Source: Hyphomonas sp.
GTDB taxonomy: Bacteria; Pseudomonadota; Alphaproteobacteria; Caulobacterales; Hyphomonadaceae
Assembly (NCBI RefSeq): GCF_016125515.1
Contig: NZ_WGLO01000009.1
Coordinates: 149,208 to 213,207, forward strand
DNA: 64,000 nt
Reading direction: 5' to 3'
Shown: positions 37,088 to 46,418 of the stretch, piece by piece
Position numbering within the stretch: position 1 is the stretch's first letter
Layout of the letters: every line of letters begins with the position of its first letter
Position numbers and translations under genes: made by a program
The notes under the pieces: model-generated
The model's input: the letters and a program-made list of their open reading frames with translations, nothing else
Databases searched by the model: none
Told to the model about the DNA's origin: nothing

Positions 37088-38706
37088 AGCGCCCGGTATG
37101 TCACGTTCCGGATTCTCGCTTCGCCGCCGCCGCACGCATAAAGAGCGGGACGCAAGCTCAGGAAATCGCCATCAGTGTTATGATGGTAGCCTGAGACCTC
37201 CATCTGGACACCATATTTTTCCCAGGCGGAGCCCTCGCGGCGCGTATACATCGTGACGATGTGGCGGTCGTTGCGGATACGTACGAAAAGGCGGTTGCCA
37301 GGGTTCTCGGGCGCGCGGCCCCGCCGAGAGCGACCGTAGCGGTGCATGACGAGCCCGTTCGCATCGAAGCCGAGCCCAGCATAGAGGCGTTTGGAGTAGA
37401 ACAGCAGGAGGCCTGCCTCCGTGCCATTGGCCAGCTCGATATCGGCTTCGACCTCGTACGCGAGATCGCCGCAGACGAAGCAGAGGGGGGAGGTATTGGC
37501 TGGGCCAGTGCCTTTTGCGGCCAAGGCGAGACCATCCTGCGTCAACCTGAAACGTGAGCTTTCATCTGGGCCCGGATTATAGAACGCCCAAAGTGTTCCG
37601 AGGCGGTTTGTGGAAAAGTTGTCGGATAGCGGTTGGCCGTGCGTCTGATGGGTTGAGATTGAGGGTTTGCGCAGCGGCTTGGATAGGTCACCGCCCCTCG
37701 CGATTGGCCAGCCGTCTGCAGACCAGTCGACAGGATCTAGCAGCATCTGACGTCCAAGGGTCCAGAATCCGTTTTCGTAGCCGTGATAAGCCATCCACCA
37801 ATTACCATCGCTCCCCTCAACGAGCGTGGCGTGTCCCCGTGACCACCATTTTTCATCAGCGGACCAGGTGCGCACGATGGGGTTGTGGGGACAGTCTTCC
37901 CACGGACCATGGATGGAGCTGGATCGGGCGACAATAACCATGTGTCCGGTGGGCGGGCCGGCGGTGCCGCCGACTGCGGTTATCATGTAGAACCAGTCGC
38001 CCCGGCGCGTGATTTTAGGCCCTTCGGGCGAGAAGCCTTCGACGGTCCACTCGTCCGGATAGCGCCAGGGATCGTAGACATGCTCGACCTGGCCTATTGT
38101 CGAGAGCCCGTCTTCCGAAAGGCGCACGCGGTCGCCGCCCGACAGGAACAGGTAGCGATGGCTATCCTCGCCGACGGCGTGCCCCGGGTCGATATGGGCG
38201 GGCAGCTTCAAGTCGATGGGGTCGCTCCAGGGGCCTTCGATCCGATCCGCCCAGATGACGTAGTTTGACCGGTAGTTTGGAAAGCGGGCGGGAATGTAGA
38301 GATAGTAGCGTCCGGCATGCTTGCAAAGCTCCGGCGCCCATACCGAACCGATGGGCGTTGTTAGGGCAGCGGTAATCGAGGACCAGTTCACAAGGTCAGT
38401 TGATTTCCAGATCACGAGGCCTGGGTAGGCGTCGAAGCTTGAGCACGTCATGTAATATGTGTCGCCGTCTCGAAGGACCGAGGGATCGGGATGATCGCCG
38501 GCGAAGACGGGGTTCAGGAATTTGCCATTGCCGAGATCGGCGCGGCGCTGGCCTTCGAACCCTCGCGCCCATGCGAGACCTGACCAGCGCTCCCCGGAAG
38601 GGGAGAGCAGGCCTTCGCGTGGGTCTGTGGTCATTGACGCGGTCGAACATGCTGTGAGGGGGAGGCCAGCCAGGCCTGCAAGGGTCATGCGGCGGGTGAA
38701 CGTCAT
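37084..38706 (-). CDS. Glycoside hydrolase family 43 lipoprotein
   Basis: A 540-residue GH43 enzyme. The signal peptide MTFTRRMTLAGLAGLPLTAC is of Tat/lipoprotein character with a lipidated Cys at residue 20. The five-bladed beta-propeller starts with the catalytic-base Asp in GDHPDPSVLRDGDTYYM. It continues with IWADRIEGPWSDPIDL and EGFSPEGPKITRRGDWFYM, where the Glu is the likely proton donor. A C-terminal beta-sandwich domain (SDNFSTNRLGTLWAFYN onward) of about 200 residues is present. Expected activity is arabinosidase or xylosidase on pectin side chains. No ACCGGT operator is seen upstream. Confidence 0.88.
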   Translation of the reverse strand: MTFTRRMTLAGLAGLPLTACSTASMTTDPREGLLSPSGERWSGLAWARGFEGQRRADLGNGKFLNPVFAGDHPDPSVLRDGDTYYMTCSSFDAYPGLVIWKSTDLVNWSSITAALTTPIGSVWAPELCKHAGRYYLYIPARFPNYRSNYVIWADRIEGPWSDPIDLKLPAHIDPGHAVGEDSHRYLFLSGGDRVRLSEDGLSTIGQVEHVYDPWRYPDEWTVEGFSPEGPKITRRGDWFYMITAVGGTAGPPTGHMVIVARSSSIHGPWEDCPHNPIVRTWSADEKWWSRGHATLVEGSDGNWWMAYHGYENGFWTLGRQMLLDPVDWSADGWPIARGGDLSKPLRKPSISTHQTHGQPLSDNFSTNRLGTLWAFYNPGPDESSRFRLTQDGLALAAKGTGPANTSPLCFVCGDLAYEVEADIELANGTEAGLLLFYSKRLYAGLGFDANGLVMHRYGRSRRGRAPENPGNRLFVRIRNDRHIVTMYTRREGSAWEKYGVQMEVSGYHHNTDGDFLSLRPALYACGGGEARIRNVTYRAL

Positions 38707-38744
38707 AGGGATGCTCTGTCATCGTAGGCTGCTAGATACAAATC

Positions 38745-38770
38745 CGCCGGCTCGTAGGGGCGAGCCGGCG
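38745..38770 (-). terminator. Hairpin after the TonB-dependent receptor gene
   Basis: Perfect 10-bp stem CGCCGGCTCG / CGAGCCGGCG with a six-base loop, 66 bp past the receptor stop on the minus strand. It is followed by only a weak T tract (ATTTG), so it may stop readthrough into GH43 or stabilise the receptor mRNA 3' end. Confidence 0.6.
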
Positions 38771-38835
38771 GCAAAGGTTCAATTGAGGACGTGCGGCCGA
38801 GGGAGTAGGCGATTCCGCACGTGTCCGTTCAGTCT

Positions 38836-41685
38836 TTAGTAGCGATAGCGAACGCCGACCACGAACTCGCGGCCCGTGTGCTCGTAGTTCAGGTTGTTGT
38901 GGCGTTCGCTGTTGATCCAGCGCTCGTCATAAACGTCCGTGATGTTGATCGCTTCGAAGGTCAGCTCGAATTGTTCGGACAGTTCGTAGGAGGCCGAGAA
39001 GTCGATGTTCATCGTGGCGGCTTTGCCTTCGACATCGTTTCCGCTCGATGCAGGCACGGTGGTCAGGTACTCGTCGCGCCAGCTGCTGGAGATGCGGGCT
39101 TCGAACGGGCCGCGCTCGTAGTAAAGCGTCGCCGACATCGAGGACGGGGATTGGCCGATGAGCGGTTGGGTCACCGTAGCGCCGCTGGTCGGGTTGATGA
39201 TGTAGTCGAATTCCGACTCAATTTCGGTGTAGTTCACCAGACCTCCGAAGCCGTGCAAGGCTTCGGGGACGAAGTCGAAGTTGAATGGCGTCTGAAGTGT
39301 CACTTCGAAGCCGTTGACCACGCCGCCCGGGGTGTTGACGAAGGTTGTCACCGCGAAGATGTCGTCCTGCGTCACGCCTGGCGGCAGGAGCGATACCGGG
39401 AAACCGGTCTGCGAGTAGGGGATGTCCTGGCGCAGACGTTGGGTGAAGCTCTCGATGTTCTTGCGGAACAGGGCGACCGAGAAGAGAGCCTCATCATACG
39501 GATACCATTCCAACGAGAGATCCACATTGTTTGAGCGGATCGGTTCGAGGAATGGGTTGCCGGCTGTGAGTGACAGGCCCGGAGGGCTGGCATCCACGGA
39601 GCCACCCGGCGTCAACGAGGCAAGGCTGGGACGAGCGATGGTCTTTGCCGCGGCGATGCGAAGCAAAACGTTCTCGGCAGGCTCGATCACGATGTTCAGC
39701 GCCGGCAGTGTGTCTTCATACTTGAAGACGGCTGTGGTCGGCGAACCGCTGAGGATGCCGGTCGCTTCGAGTTCAGTTTCCACGTAGCGCACGCCGACAT
39801 TTCCGCGCACCGGGACGTAGCCAAAATCGGTGCGCCAATCGAGTTGGACGTAGGCACCTTTCGACGTTTCCGTCGCGCTGCGGGTTTCACCGGCGAACTG
39901 GCTGAGGCGCCAGTCTCCATACTCGTTCACGCAATCACAATCGAAATCGACGATGGCGTTGAGGGCGTTCAAGTCGGGGATGACCCAGGTAGTCGGCGTG
40001 CCGCCTGGCAGATCCATGCCGTTTCCGAAGCCGGTGATCGTGGTTGTATAGTCCGCGAGCGTATAGCCGTTGTTCGCAAGCGCCGTCAGAGTGGCGGCAG
40101 AGACGCCTTCGGTTGCCTTGCGACGTTCCTTAACGTCAAATCCGAACTCCTTTTGCGAAACGCCGCCGGACAGCGTGAGCATGTCATTGATGTCCCAAGC
40201 CAGATCGATCCGGCCGGTCTCGTAGGAGTTCAAGGTCTTGTTCGGCCGTTCACGGATGATCGACGCATCACCGAGAGCGTTGCTCGAAGTGAACGTAAAG
40301 TTGGCCGGGTCCGTTACGTCGAAGCCGTAACTGAACGCCGGCAGATTCGGATCGGAGTAGTCATAAGAATAGCCGTCGACGTCATGGCGCTCAAGTGACA
40401 CGGTTGTCTGTTGCGGGTTTTTGCCGATCGCGCGCGAGACGCCGAAAAGACCGGAAAGGTGGAGGGAGTCCGACAGGTCCGACTCGAACGACAGCGAATT
40501 CTGGAAGAACTCGGTGGCAAGAACGTCAATCCGCTGCTCGGTGCGGACATCGACGTCATTGAACGTCGCCTGGACGAGCGTGTCGTTGTTGTCCACAACG
40601 CCGCTGATGAGGTCCATTGTCCGCAGGCCTTGGGCGGCGGTTTCGCGGGCGAGCGAGATAACTTCGAGGAACTCTTCTTTGCGCGTCTGGTCGAGTTTCG
40701 CATAGAGCGAGTCGAATGTGATCTCGGTGCCGTTCCACGGCTCAAACTGGATCGCGCCCGTAAGGCCGAGGCGTTCGCGGTCGTAGCTGATGCGGCCATA
40801 GCGCGGAATGCGCGGAGCAGCCGCGTTGGCGGCGGCAACTTGAGCGGCTGTGCCCGTCAGTACGTTCCCGCTCGCATCCGTGATGGTGCCAACGGACTGG
40901 TAGCAACGAGTGATGTTGACGTAGTTCGGGCCGTTACAGCCGTCGTCAGCCGGGACGCGGAACCGGCCCGAGCTTGAGCCTTCTTCGAACGTGTTGCGGG
41001 TCGAGTAGGCGACCGACACAAGCGCGCCGAGGCGGCCATCGAGCCAGCGGTCCGAGATCAGGCCCGTGAAGCGGGGATCGGTGTTTTCCGACAAGTCATT
41101 GTACGAGGCGTTTGCGCCGGCGGCCATCGTGAAGCCATCATAGTCAAATGGCTTGGCCGAACGCAGCTGAACCGTTGCGCCAAGCGAGCCCTCTTCGACT
41201 TCGGCTTCTTGCGACTTGGCGACTTTCACGCTCGTGAAAAGGTCGGCAGCGAAGACGTTGAAGTCAAACTGGCGGTTTCGGTTGGCGCGGCCGTCACGGC
41301 CGCCGGTGGTTGCGAGGGCTTCCATGCCGTTGATCTGCACACGCACGAAGTCCGAGCTGAGACCGCGGACGTTGATCGAACGGCCTTCGCCGCCGTCACG
41401 GTCGATCTGCACGCCAGGAACCCGCTGCAGGGCTTCCGCGAGGTTGAGGTCAGGGAAATCTGCAATGTCTTCTGCGCTGATCGCGTCGACAATGCCGGTC
41501 TCATTGCGCTTGACCGCGATGGCCTGTTGCAAGCTCTGCCGGAAGCCGGTGACGACGACTGTTTCCTGGCGGCTTTCGTCTTCAGGGGCGTCTTGCTCCT
41601 GTGCCGTGGCGCCGCCCGCAATCAGACCGACAACGGCCGCGCCCATGAGTAGCCGGAAATTGAAGCTGGTATCCTTGAAACGCAT
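38836..41685 (-). CDS. TonB-dependent receptor (SusC-like, oligogalacturonide uptake)
   Basis: Outer-membrane receptor of 949 residues. The signal peptide ends near GGATAQEQ. A TonB-box-like ETVVVTGFRQSLQQAI at about residues 44-60 is followed by a plug domain (DFPDLNLAEALQRVPGVQID, NVRGLSSDFVRVQINGME). The rest is a 22-strand barrel ending in the aromatic REFVVGVRYRY. The type matches the large receptors of Caulobacterales for complex carbohydrates. Two ACCGGT operators lie upstream, so it is probably induced with the lyases. It is expected to import oligogalacturonides into the periplasm. Confidence 0.93.
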   Translation of the reverse strand: MRFKDTSFNFRLLMGAAVVGLIAGGATAQEQDAPEDESRQETVVVTGFRQSLQQAIAVKRNETGIVDAISAEDIADFPDLNLAEALQRVPGVQIDRDGGEGRSINVRGLSSDFVRVQINGMEALATTGGRDGRANRNRQFDFNVFAADLFTSVKVAKSQEAEVEEGSLGATVQLRSAKPFDYDGFTMAAGANASYNDLSENTDPRFTGLISDRWLDGRLGALVSVAYSTRNTFEEGSSSGRFRVPADDGCNGPNYVNITRCYQSVGTITDASGNVLTGTAAQVAAANAAAPRIPRYGRISYDRERLGLTGAIQFEPWNGTEITFDSLYAKLDQTRKEEFLEVISLARETAAQGLRTMDLISGVVDNNDTLVQATFNDVDVRTEQRIDVLATEFFQNSLSFESDLSDSLHLSGLFGVSRAIGKNPQQTTVSLERHDVDGYSYDYSDPNLPAFSYGFDVTDPANFTFTSSNALGDASIIRERPNKTLNSYETGRIDLAWDINDMLTLSGGVSQKEFGFDVKERRKATEGVSAATLTALANNGYTLADYTTTITGFGNGMDLPGGTPTTWVIPDLNALNAIVDFDCDCVNEYGDWRLSQFAGETRSATETSKGAYVQLDWRTDFGYVPVRGNVGVRYVETELEATGILSGSPTTAVFKYEDTLPALNIVIEPAENVLLRIAAAKTIARPSLASLTPGGSVDASPPGLSLTAGNPFLEPIRSNNVDLSLEWYPYDEALFSVALFRKNIESFTQRLRQDIPYSQTGFPVSLLPPGVTQDDIFAVTTFVNTPGGVVNGFEVTLQTPFNFDFVPEALHGFGGLVNYTEIESEFDYIINPTSGATVTQPLIGQSPSSMSATLYYERGPFEARISSSWRDEYLTTVPASSGNDVEGKAATMNIDFSASYELSEQFELTFEAINITDVYDERWINSERHNNLNYEHTGREFVVGVRYRY

Positions 41686-41753
41686 CGGTGCTCTCCTCCC
41701 AGAATTGAGCGTTTTTCTGCAAGACGGCCGCCTTCAAGAGAAGCCGTTCAGTT

Positions 41754-41767
41754 TGTTACCGGTAGCA
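41754..41767. promoter_or_regulatory. Pectin-regulon operator, receptor-proximal
   Basis: TGTTACCGGTAGCA, centred on ACCGGT, 69 bp upstream of the receptor start. It is a weaker match than the neighbouring copy. Paired sites spaced 24 bp centre to centre suggest cooperative repression. Confidence 0.6.
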
Positions 41768-41777
41768 TGGCAAAGCA

Positions 41778-41791
41778 TGATACCGGTGTCA
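41778..41791. promoter_or_regulatory. Pectin-regulon operator, receptor-distal
   Basis: TGATACCGGTGTCA, 13 of 14 positions of the palindrome TGACACCGGTGTCA. It is 93 bp upstream of the receptor gene and 71 bp downstream of the hydratase stop. Confidence 0.68.
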
Positions 41792-41861
41792 ATTGCTTTT
41801 GTTTCGATCTTGTCATGATCAGGTGCATCATTGGCGAGTGCTGCAAAATTTGTTTCTTTGA

Positions 41862-42710
41862 TCAGGCGCGGCTGGCCGGTGAATACGTGCTGTGTGCGGT
41901 TTCTGCGCGGCACGGAATGGCGCGCAGGCCGGCCATTTCGATAAGCGTGGACTGGCCGGGAGCGATCACGTGGACGCCGGTGACAGCGCCGGTCGAGATG
42001 TGCATCCCGCGCTTGAGGGGCAGGTTTCGGCGGGCGCATATTTCTAGCAGCGCGCGCAGCGATTCGAACGGACCGCCGGGTACGGACATTGCGTCTGCTG
42101 CGCCAACCTCCACGCCATTTATAGACGTACGGAACTTCCAGTCTGACGGAGACGCGTCGCGCCAACCGGGAATCTCGGCGCCGAGAATCAAGCCGTTATT
42201 GTTTCCGAAATCGGATATGGTAACGAGCGGGCCATGGTCATTGATTTCAGCAAACGGGCTGGAGGCGATTTCAACGCCGACCCGCAGGTAAGCCGCAATT
42301 TCCTTGGCTTCATTGAGCGTCCAGTCGAGTTTTTCAGCGGGCGCATCCTCGCCGACTTCGATGACCACTTCGCCTTCGACGGCTCCAAAGCCGTTCTGGA
42401 ACAGGAAGATCGGGCTGGCCGATTCAGTGGCCTCTACAATCTGCCGGCTGAAGATCGGACCGGCCAGTCGATCGGTGCCAAGCTGAGCGTCCCAGGGCGG
42501 ATTGATACGTCCGACCTTCCAGCCGGCAATCTCGTCCGGCCACAGATTGATGGCTTGGGACTGGACGGCATAAGCCTGCTCCAGCGTGGCAGGCAGATCG
42601 CCCGGATAGGCGGCGATGGAGCGACCTGCCAGACGGGCCTCAACAAACGCCGAGGCCCGCGGATCCACCGCAGAAGCACCCGAGCGTGTCAAAGGTCTTG
42701 GGTCTTGCAT
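41862..42710 (-). CDS. 2-keto-4-pentenoate hydratase-like protein (FAH superfamily)
   Basis: A 282-residue member of the FAH/2-keto-4-pentenoate hydratase superfamily. Recognisable elements are EQAYAVQSQAINLWPDEIAGWKVG, the metal-site-like EGEVVIEVGEDAPAEK and GAVTGVHVIAPGQ near the C-terminus. In aromatic catabolism such enzymes hydrate 2-oxo-pent-4-enoate. Its place inside a pectin locus, divergent from the PL1 gene with an operator between them, suggests it acts on a 2-keto-3-deoxy sugar acid or a by-product. The substrate is inferred and unproven. Confidence 0.78.
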   Translation of the reverse strand: MQDPRPLTRSGASAVDPRASAFVEARLAGRSIAAYPGDLPATLEQAYAVQSQAINLWPDEIAGWKVGRINPPWDAQLGTDRLAGPIFSRQIVEATESASPIFLFQNGFGAVEGEVVIEVGEDAPAEKLDWTLNEAKEIAAYLRVGVEIASSPFAEINDHGPLVTISDFGNNNGLILGAEIPGWRDASPSDWKFRTSINGVEVGAADAMSVPGGPFESLRALLEICARRNLPLKRGMHISTGAVTGVHVIAPGQSTLIEMAGLRAIPCRAETAHSTYSPASRA

Positions 42711-42794
42711 GCCGTTCTATCCCTCGTCGCCGCCGCAATTCATTCCGCCCGCGTGTCCAATTGTTTTATGGCCCCGCCGTCGCTGGACAGGCGC

Positions 42795-42808
42795 GGAAAC
42801 CGGTGTCA
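42795..42808. promoter_or_regulatory. Pectin-regulon operator between hydratase and PL1 genes
   Basis: GGAAACCGGTGTCA with an intact right half GGTGTCA. It lies 85 bp upstream of the hydratase start and 86 bp upstream of the PL1 start, so it may control both divergent genes. Confidence 0.6.
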
Positions 42809-42894
42809 TAATGTGGGCAATCGGGTGTGTGTCAATCGAATTTTATGTCTCGGTGCCCGGAAAAACGCTTAGAAGCTTAGATGGGAGGACATTG

Positions 42895-44298
42895 ATGTCC
42901 ATGCAACTCCACCGGGTCGCTGCGGCCTTCGCGTTTGCTGCACTCGCGCCGCTCGCCAGCTGTGCAACGCCGCTGGGCTCTGGCGAAACCAGCGCGCCGG
43001 AGACGGTCGAACTGGCGGATGCCTATGCGCCGCCTCCGGTTCAACCAGAATGGTTCTTTCCCGCAATGGATTGGGAATCGATCACGGTCGGCGGACGTGG
43101 CGGCGAGATCGTGAAGGTCACGAACCTGGACAATCGCGGCCCCGGCAGCTTCCGCGACGCTGTGGAAAAGGAAGGCGCCCGTATCATCGTGTTCGAGGTG
43201 GGCGGTGTGATCGATCTCGAGAAGGAAACGCTCGTCATCTCAAATCCGCATGTCACGATAGCAGGACAGACGGCGCCTTCGCCGGGCATCACGCTGATCC
43301 GGGGCGGCATCGACGTGAAGGCCAGCGACGCCATCATCCAGCACATCCGCGTCCGGCCTGGCGATAATGGCGAGGAACGCGGTTCGGGCTTTGCCGAAGA
43401 TTCGATTTCGACCGCCAGCGCGCACAACCTGATCCTTGATCACTGCTCGCTCACCTGGGCGGTGGATGAAAACATGTCTGCGTCCGGCCCGCGTTTCACC
43501 GGCGAAACGCCGGACGATTGGCACAAGGGCACCTCGCACAACATCCTGTACAGCCACAATCTGGTGGCCGAAGGACTGTCCGACGCGACCCACCCGAAAT
43601 TCGAGCATTCGAAAGGTTCGCTGATCCATGACAACGTCACGGACATCCTGATCTACGCCAATCTGTATGCGCACAATTATGAGCGCAATCCGCTGTTCAA
43701 AGGCGGTGTGCACGGCCAGATCGTCAACAATTTCATCTATAATCCCGGCCAACGGGCCGTGCACTACAATCTCCAGGGGCTCGAATGGGGCGCGGTCCCG
43801 TTCGAGGTGGGCCGCATGGATCTGATCGCAAACGTGATGCGCGGCGGCCAGTCCACCCGCGAAGGACTGCCCCTGCTGATGATCGGCGGTGATGGCGACC
43901 TTGAAGTCTACGCAAAAGGAAACATCGCGGTAGATTGGAAGGGTGATGCGCTCCCGCAACGCGGACGCTACACGACCGGTCGCGCCCGGATCGTCGATGC
44001 GGAATCGCCGCAGCCGCTGCCGGAAGGCCTTCCGGTCCTCGCGGCAGAGGATGTCGAGCGGTTCGTGCTTGCCAGTGCCGGCGCGCGGCCCTGGGACCGG
44101 GACGGGCATGACGTTCGGGTACTGGCAGATGTGGCGGAAGGCCGGGGCGACATCATCGACAGCCAGTCCGAAGTGGGCGGTTATCCCCGGATGACGCCGA
44201 CCTACCGCGCTTTTGACGAGACGCTTTGGGACCTCGAAACCATGCTGCCGAAGGCGCCCGAGGCGCTGGACAGCAGCCAGAAGGGCCGGGGGACCTGA
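42895..44298 (+). CDS. Pectate lyase-like lipoprotein, right-handed beta-helix (PL1 type)
   Basis: A 467-residue protein from the ATG at 42895 (GGGAGGA upstream). The signal ends in the lipobox LASCATP. The parallel beta-helix opens with FREIGG-like text, here FEVGGVIDLEKETLVISNPH, TIAGQTAPSPGITLIRGG, AIIQHIRVRPGD, LILDHCSLTWAVDENM and NNFIYNPGQRAVHY. These match PL1-type pectate lyases of Bacteroidetes and Caulobacterales. It is probably exported and surface- or periplasm-anchored. Catalytic Ca2+-ligands are not individually assigned. Confidence 0.86.
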   Translation: MSMQLHRVAAAFAFAALAPLASCATPLGSGETSAPETVELADAYAPPPVQPEWFFPAMDWESITVGGRGGEIVKVTNLDNRGPGSFRDAVEKEGARIIVFEVGGVIDLEKETLVISNPHVTIAGQTAPSPGITLIRGGIDVKASDAIIQHIRVRPGDNGEERGSGFAEDSISTASAHNLILDHCSLTWAVDENMSASGPRFTGETPDDWHKGTSHNILYSHNLVAEGLSDATHPKFEHSKGSLIHDNVTDILIYANLYAHNYERNPLFKGGVHGQIVNNFIYNPGQRAVHYNLQGLEWGAVPFEVGRMDLIANVMRGGQSTREGLPLLMIGGDGDLEVYAKGNIAVDWKGDALPQRGRYTTGRARIVDAESPQPLPEGLPVLAAEDVERFVLASAGARPWDRDGHDVRVLADVAEGRGDIIDSQSEVGGYPRMTPTYRAFDETLWDLETMLPKAPEALDSSQKGRGT

Positions 44299-44307
44299 AC
44301 GGGGTGG

Positions 44308-44354
44308 AACTTGCCAAATGCTGGTCTCCGCGCGAGACAGGTATTTGGCAAGTT
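44308..44354 (+). terminator. Nested hairpin between PL1 and lacI-type genes
   Basis: Outer arms AACTTGCCAAAT and ATTTGGCAAGTT pair perfectly over 12 bp; an inner pair GTCTC/GAGAC adds more, with CGCGC as loop. TTTTCCC follows. It may be the PL1 terminator or a leader structure for the regulator that starts at 44380. Confidence 0.7.
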
Positions 44355-44379
44355 TTCCCGTTGAACCAAGGGCCTGTTT

Positions 44380-45474
44380 TTGACCGAAGTACCCGACTCC
44401 GAAGAACAAATTGAAATCGCTGATGCCCTTCGCGAAGCTGCCGCTTTCCGGCTGACGGGCCGCGCGACCATCAACGATATCGCGCGCATCGCGAAGGTGT
44501 CTAAGAAGACCGTTTCCCGAGTGATCAACGAGAGTCCGTTGGTCAAGCCGCGAACCCGGCATCTCGTGAAGACGATCATCGCCGAACTCGGCTTCACGCC
44601 GGATCCGCAGGCCCGGGCCCTCGCCCTGCGCCGGTCGTTCCTGGTGGGGCTGGTCTATGACAATCCCAGTCCGCAATACGTCGTGAACATGCAGCGCGGC
44701 ATCCTCGACGGGCTTGAGGATACCGATTTCCAGCTGGTGCTGAGGCCGGTGAACCGGGCCGATGCCAATTATTGGGAGCGGCTGCGCCAGTTCATCCTGC
44801 AGCATAAGCCCTTCGGTCTCATCCTGCCGCCTTCGGTGTCCGAGGACGAGGAGCTGGCGGACATGCTGCGCGAGCATGGCGTGGACTATGTGCGCATCGC
44901 GTCGGTGGAACTGGACACGCCGGAGCGGATGATTCGCACGCACGACGCCGAAGGTGCGGCGCAGGCCGCGCGCCACCTGTGTTCGCTCGGCCACGTCGAC
45001 ATCGCCCACATCCAGGGACCCGAAACCTTCCGCTCGGCCCATGAGCGCCGGAGCGGCTTCGTGCGGGGGCTGGCCGAGGCCAGCCGCAGCCTGCCATCCG
45101 ACATGATCGCCGAGGCAGGATACACTTTCGATTCGGGCCTGCAGGCGATGGAGCGGCTGATCTACGCTAAGCGGCGTCCGACCGCGGTCTTCGCCGGCAA
45201 CGACGAGATGGCGACCGGCGCCTATGTGGCGGTTCGCAAGGCCGGGCTGCGCATTCCGGATGACATCTCGATTGTCGGCTTTGACGATACGCCGATCGCG
45301 GGGCGGCTTTGGCCGGCCCTGACGACCGTTCGCCTGCCGATCCGCGAGATGGGCGGGGCGGCGGCCCGGCTGCTGCTCGACAAGGCAGCGGGCAAGAAAC
45401 AGACCGAAATCATCAGCTTTGCGCCGGAAATCGTGGTGCGGGATTCCACCGCGCCGCCGCCGAAAGCGGGTTAA
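44380..45474 (+). CDS. LacI family transcriptional regulator of the pectin locus
   Basis: A 364-residue LacI/GalR-type regulator, TTG start. The helix-turn-helix is TINDIARIAKVSKKTVSRVI after a longer than usual N-terminal arm of about 30 residues. The periplasmic-binding-protein-like effector domain (FLVGLVYDNPSPQYVVNMQRG, then AVFAGNDEMATGAYVAVRKAG) follows. It sits between the PL1 gene and kduID-kdgK, and the ACCGGT boxes in the region fit a LacI-type half-site. The likely inducer is a KDG-pathway intermediate; neither inducer nor operator is proven. Confidence 0.9.
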   Translation: MTEVPDSEEQIEIADALREAAAFRLTGRATINDIARIAKVSKKTVSRVINESPLVKPRTRHLVKTIIAELGFTPDPQARALALRRSFLVGLVYDNPSPQYVVNMQRGILDGLEDTDFQLVLRPVNRADANYWERLRQFILQHKPFGLILPPSVSEDEELADMLREHGVDYVRIASVELDTPERMIRTHDAEGAAQAARHLCSLGHVDIAHIQGPETFRSAHERRSGFVRGLAEASRSLPSDMIAEAGYTFDSGLQAMERLIYAKRRPTAVFAGNDEMATGAYVAVRKAGLRIPDDISIVGFDDTPIAGRLWPALTTVRLPIREMGGAAARLLLDKAAGKKQTEIISFAPEIVVRDSTAPPPKAG

Positions 45475-45523
45475 AGCCAACGCGGGCGACAAGGCCGCTT
45501 GCAGTGTGCTGCCCCAGTTGATA

Positions 45524-45537
45524 TGACACCGGTTACC
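45524..45537. promoter_or_regulatory. Pectin-regulon operator upstream of kduI
   Basis: TGACACCGGTTACC, identical over 14 bp to the copy before the TRAP operon. It lies 27 bp upstream of the kduI ATG, placed to block the promoter. Confidence 0.72.
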
Positions 45538-45563
45538 AAACTCAGAAAGAACGGGAGTGCCAG

Positions 45564-46409
45564 ATGTTCGAGAAAACGTTCCACGCCACGCATCCAGACA
45601 TGATGGAAGGCGCCTCGAACGACGATCTGCGCGCCCGCTATATCGTCTCGGGCCTGTTCGTCGCGGACACTATGAAGCTGAATTATTCGCACAATGAGCG
45701 CATGGTCATCGGCGGCGCGATGCCGGTGAAGTCAAAAGTCTCCCTTCCGGACCAGACCGAGCCAGCCTCGGCTGCGGGCCAGCCATTCCTGGAGCGGCGC
45801 GAACTCGGGGTCATCAATGTCGGCGCCGGCGCCGGCGCCGTGACGGTCGATGGAACAGCCTACGAAATGGCGCCCCGCGACGGCCTCTATGTGCCGATGG
45901 GCTCGAAGGTCGATTTCGCCTCGGCCGATGCCGCCTCGCCGGCGAAGTATTACCTCGTCTCCACACCGGCCCACGCCCGTCATGAGACGGTCAAGCTGTC
46001 GGTCGAAAAAGCCGTTCCGCTGGAGCGGGGTTCGCTCGCGGAAAGCAATAAGCGCGTGATCTACCAGTACATTGTGCCGACCACAGCCAAGTCCTGCCAG
46101 TTGCTCCTTGGTCTGACGATCCTCGATACTGGCTCGGTCTGGAACACGATGCCGCCGCACCTGCATGATCGCCGTTCGGAAGTGTATTTCTACTTCGGCA
46201 TGGGCGAGAATGACCGCGTGTTCCACTTCATGGGCGAGCCGGACAAGGCGCGCCACCTCGTGATGAACAATGACGAGGCCGTGATCTCGCCGCCCTGGTC
46301 GATCCACATGGGCTCCGGCACCAAGAGCTATGCCTTCATCTGGGCGATGGGCGGGGAAAACCTCGACTATACCGACATGAACGTGCTCGATATCTGCCAG
46401 CTGAAATAG
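45564..46409 (+). CDS. kduI: 5-dehydro-4-deoxy-D-glucuronate isomerase
   Basis: KduI converts 5-keto-4-deoxyuronate (DKI) to 2,5-diketo-3-deoxygluconate in the unsaturated uronate pathway. The 281-residue cupin has the metal-ligand pattern [15 protein letters not shown] (HxHxxxxxE) and a late His ([16 protein letters not shown]). Length matches the family. It is the first gene of a kduI-kduD-kdgK operon, with a 10-bp gap to kduD and an operator 27 bp upstream. Confidence 0.96.
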   Translation: MFEKTFHATHPDMMEGASNDDLRARYIVSGLFVADTMKLNYSHNERMVIGGAMPVKSKVSLPDQTEPASAAGQPFLERRELGVINVGAGAGAVTVDGTAYEMAPRDGLYVPMGSKVDFASADAASPAKYYLVSTPAHARHETVKLSVEKAVPLERGSLAESNKRVIYQYIVPTTAKSCQLLLGLTILDTGSVWNTMPPHLHDRRSEVYFYFGMGENDRVFHFMGEPDKARHLVMNNDEAVISPPWSIHMGSGTKSYAFIWAMGGENLDYTDMNVLDICQLK

Positions 46410-46418
46410 GGGCAGGAC

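Noticed and set aside
43240..45492. 750-codon open frame on the minus strand
   Set aside because: It overlaps both the PL1 and LacI-type genes on the other strand. Its composition (Arg/His/Gln-rich) is that of an antisense shadow.
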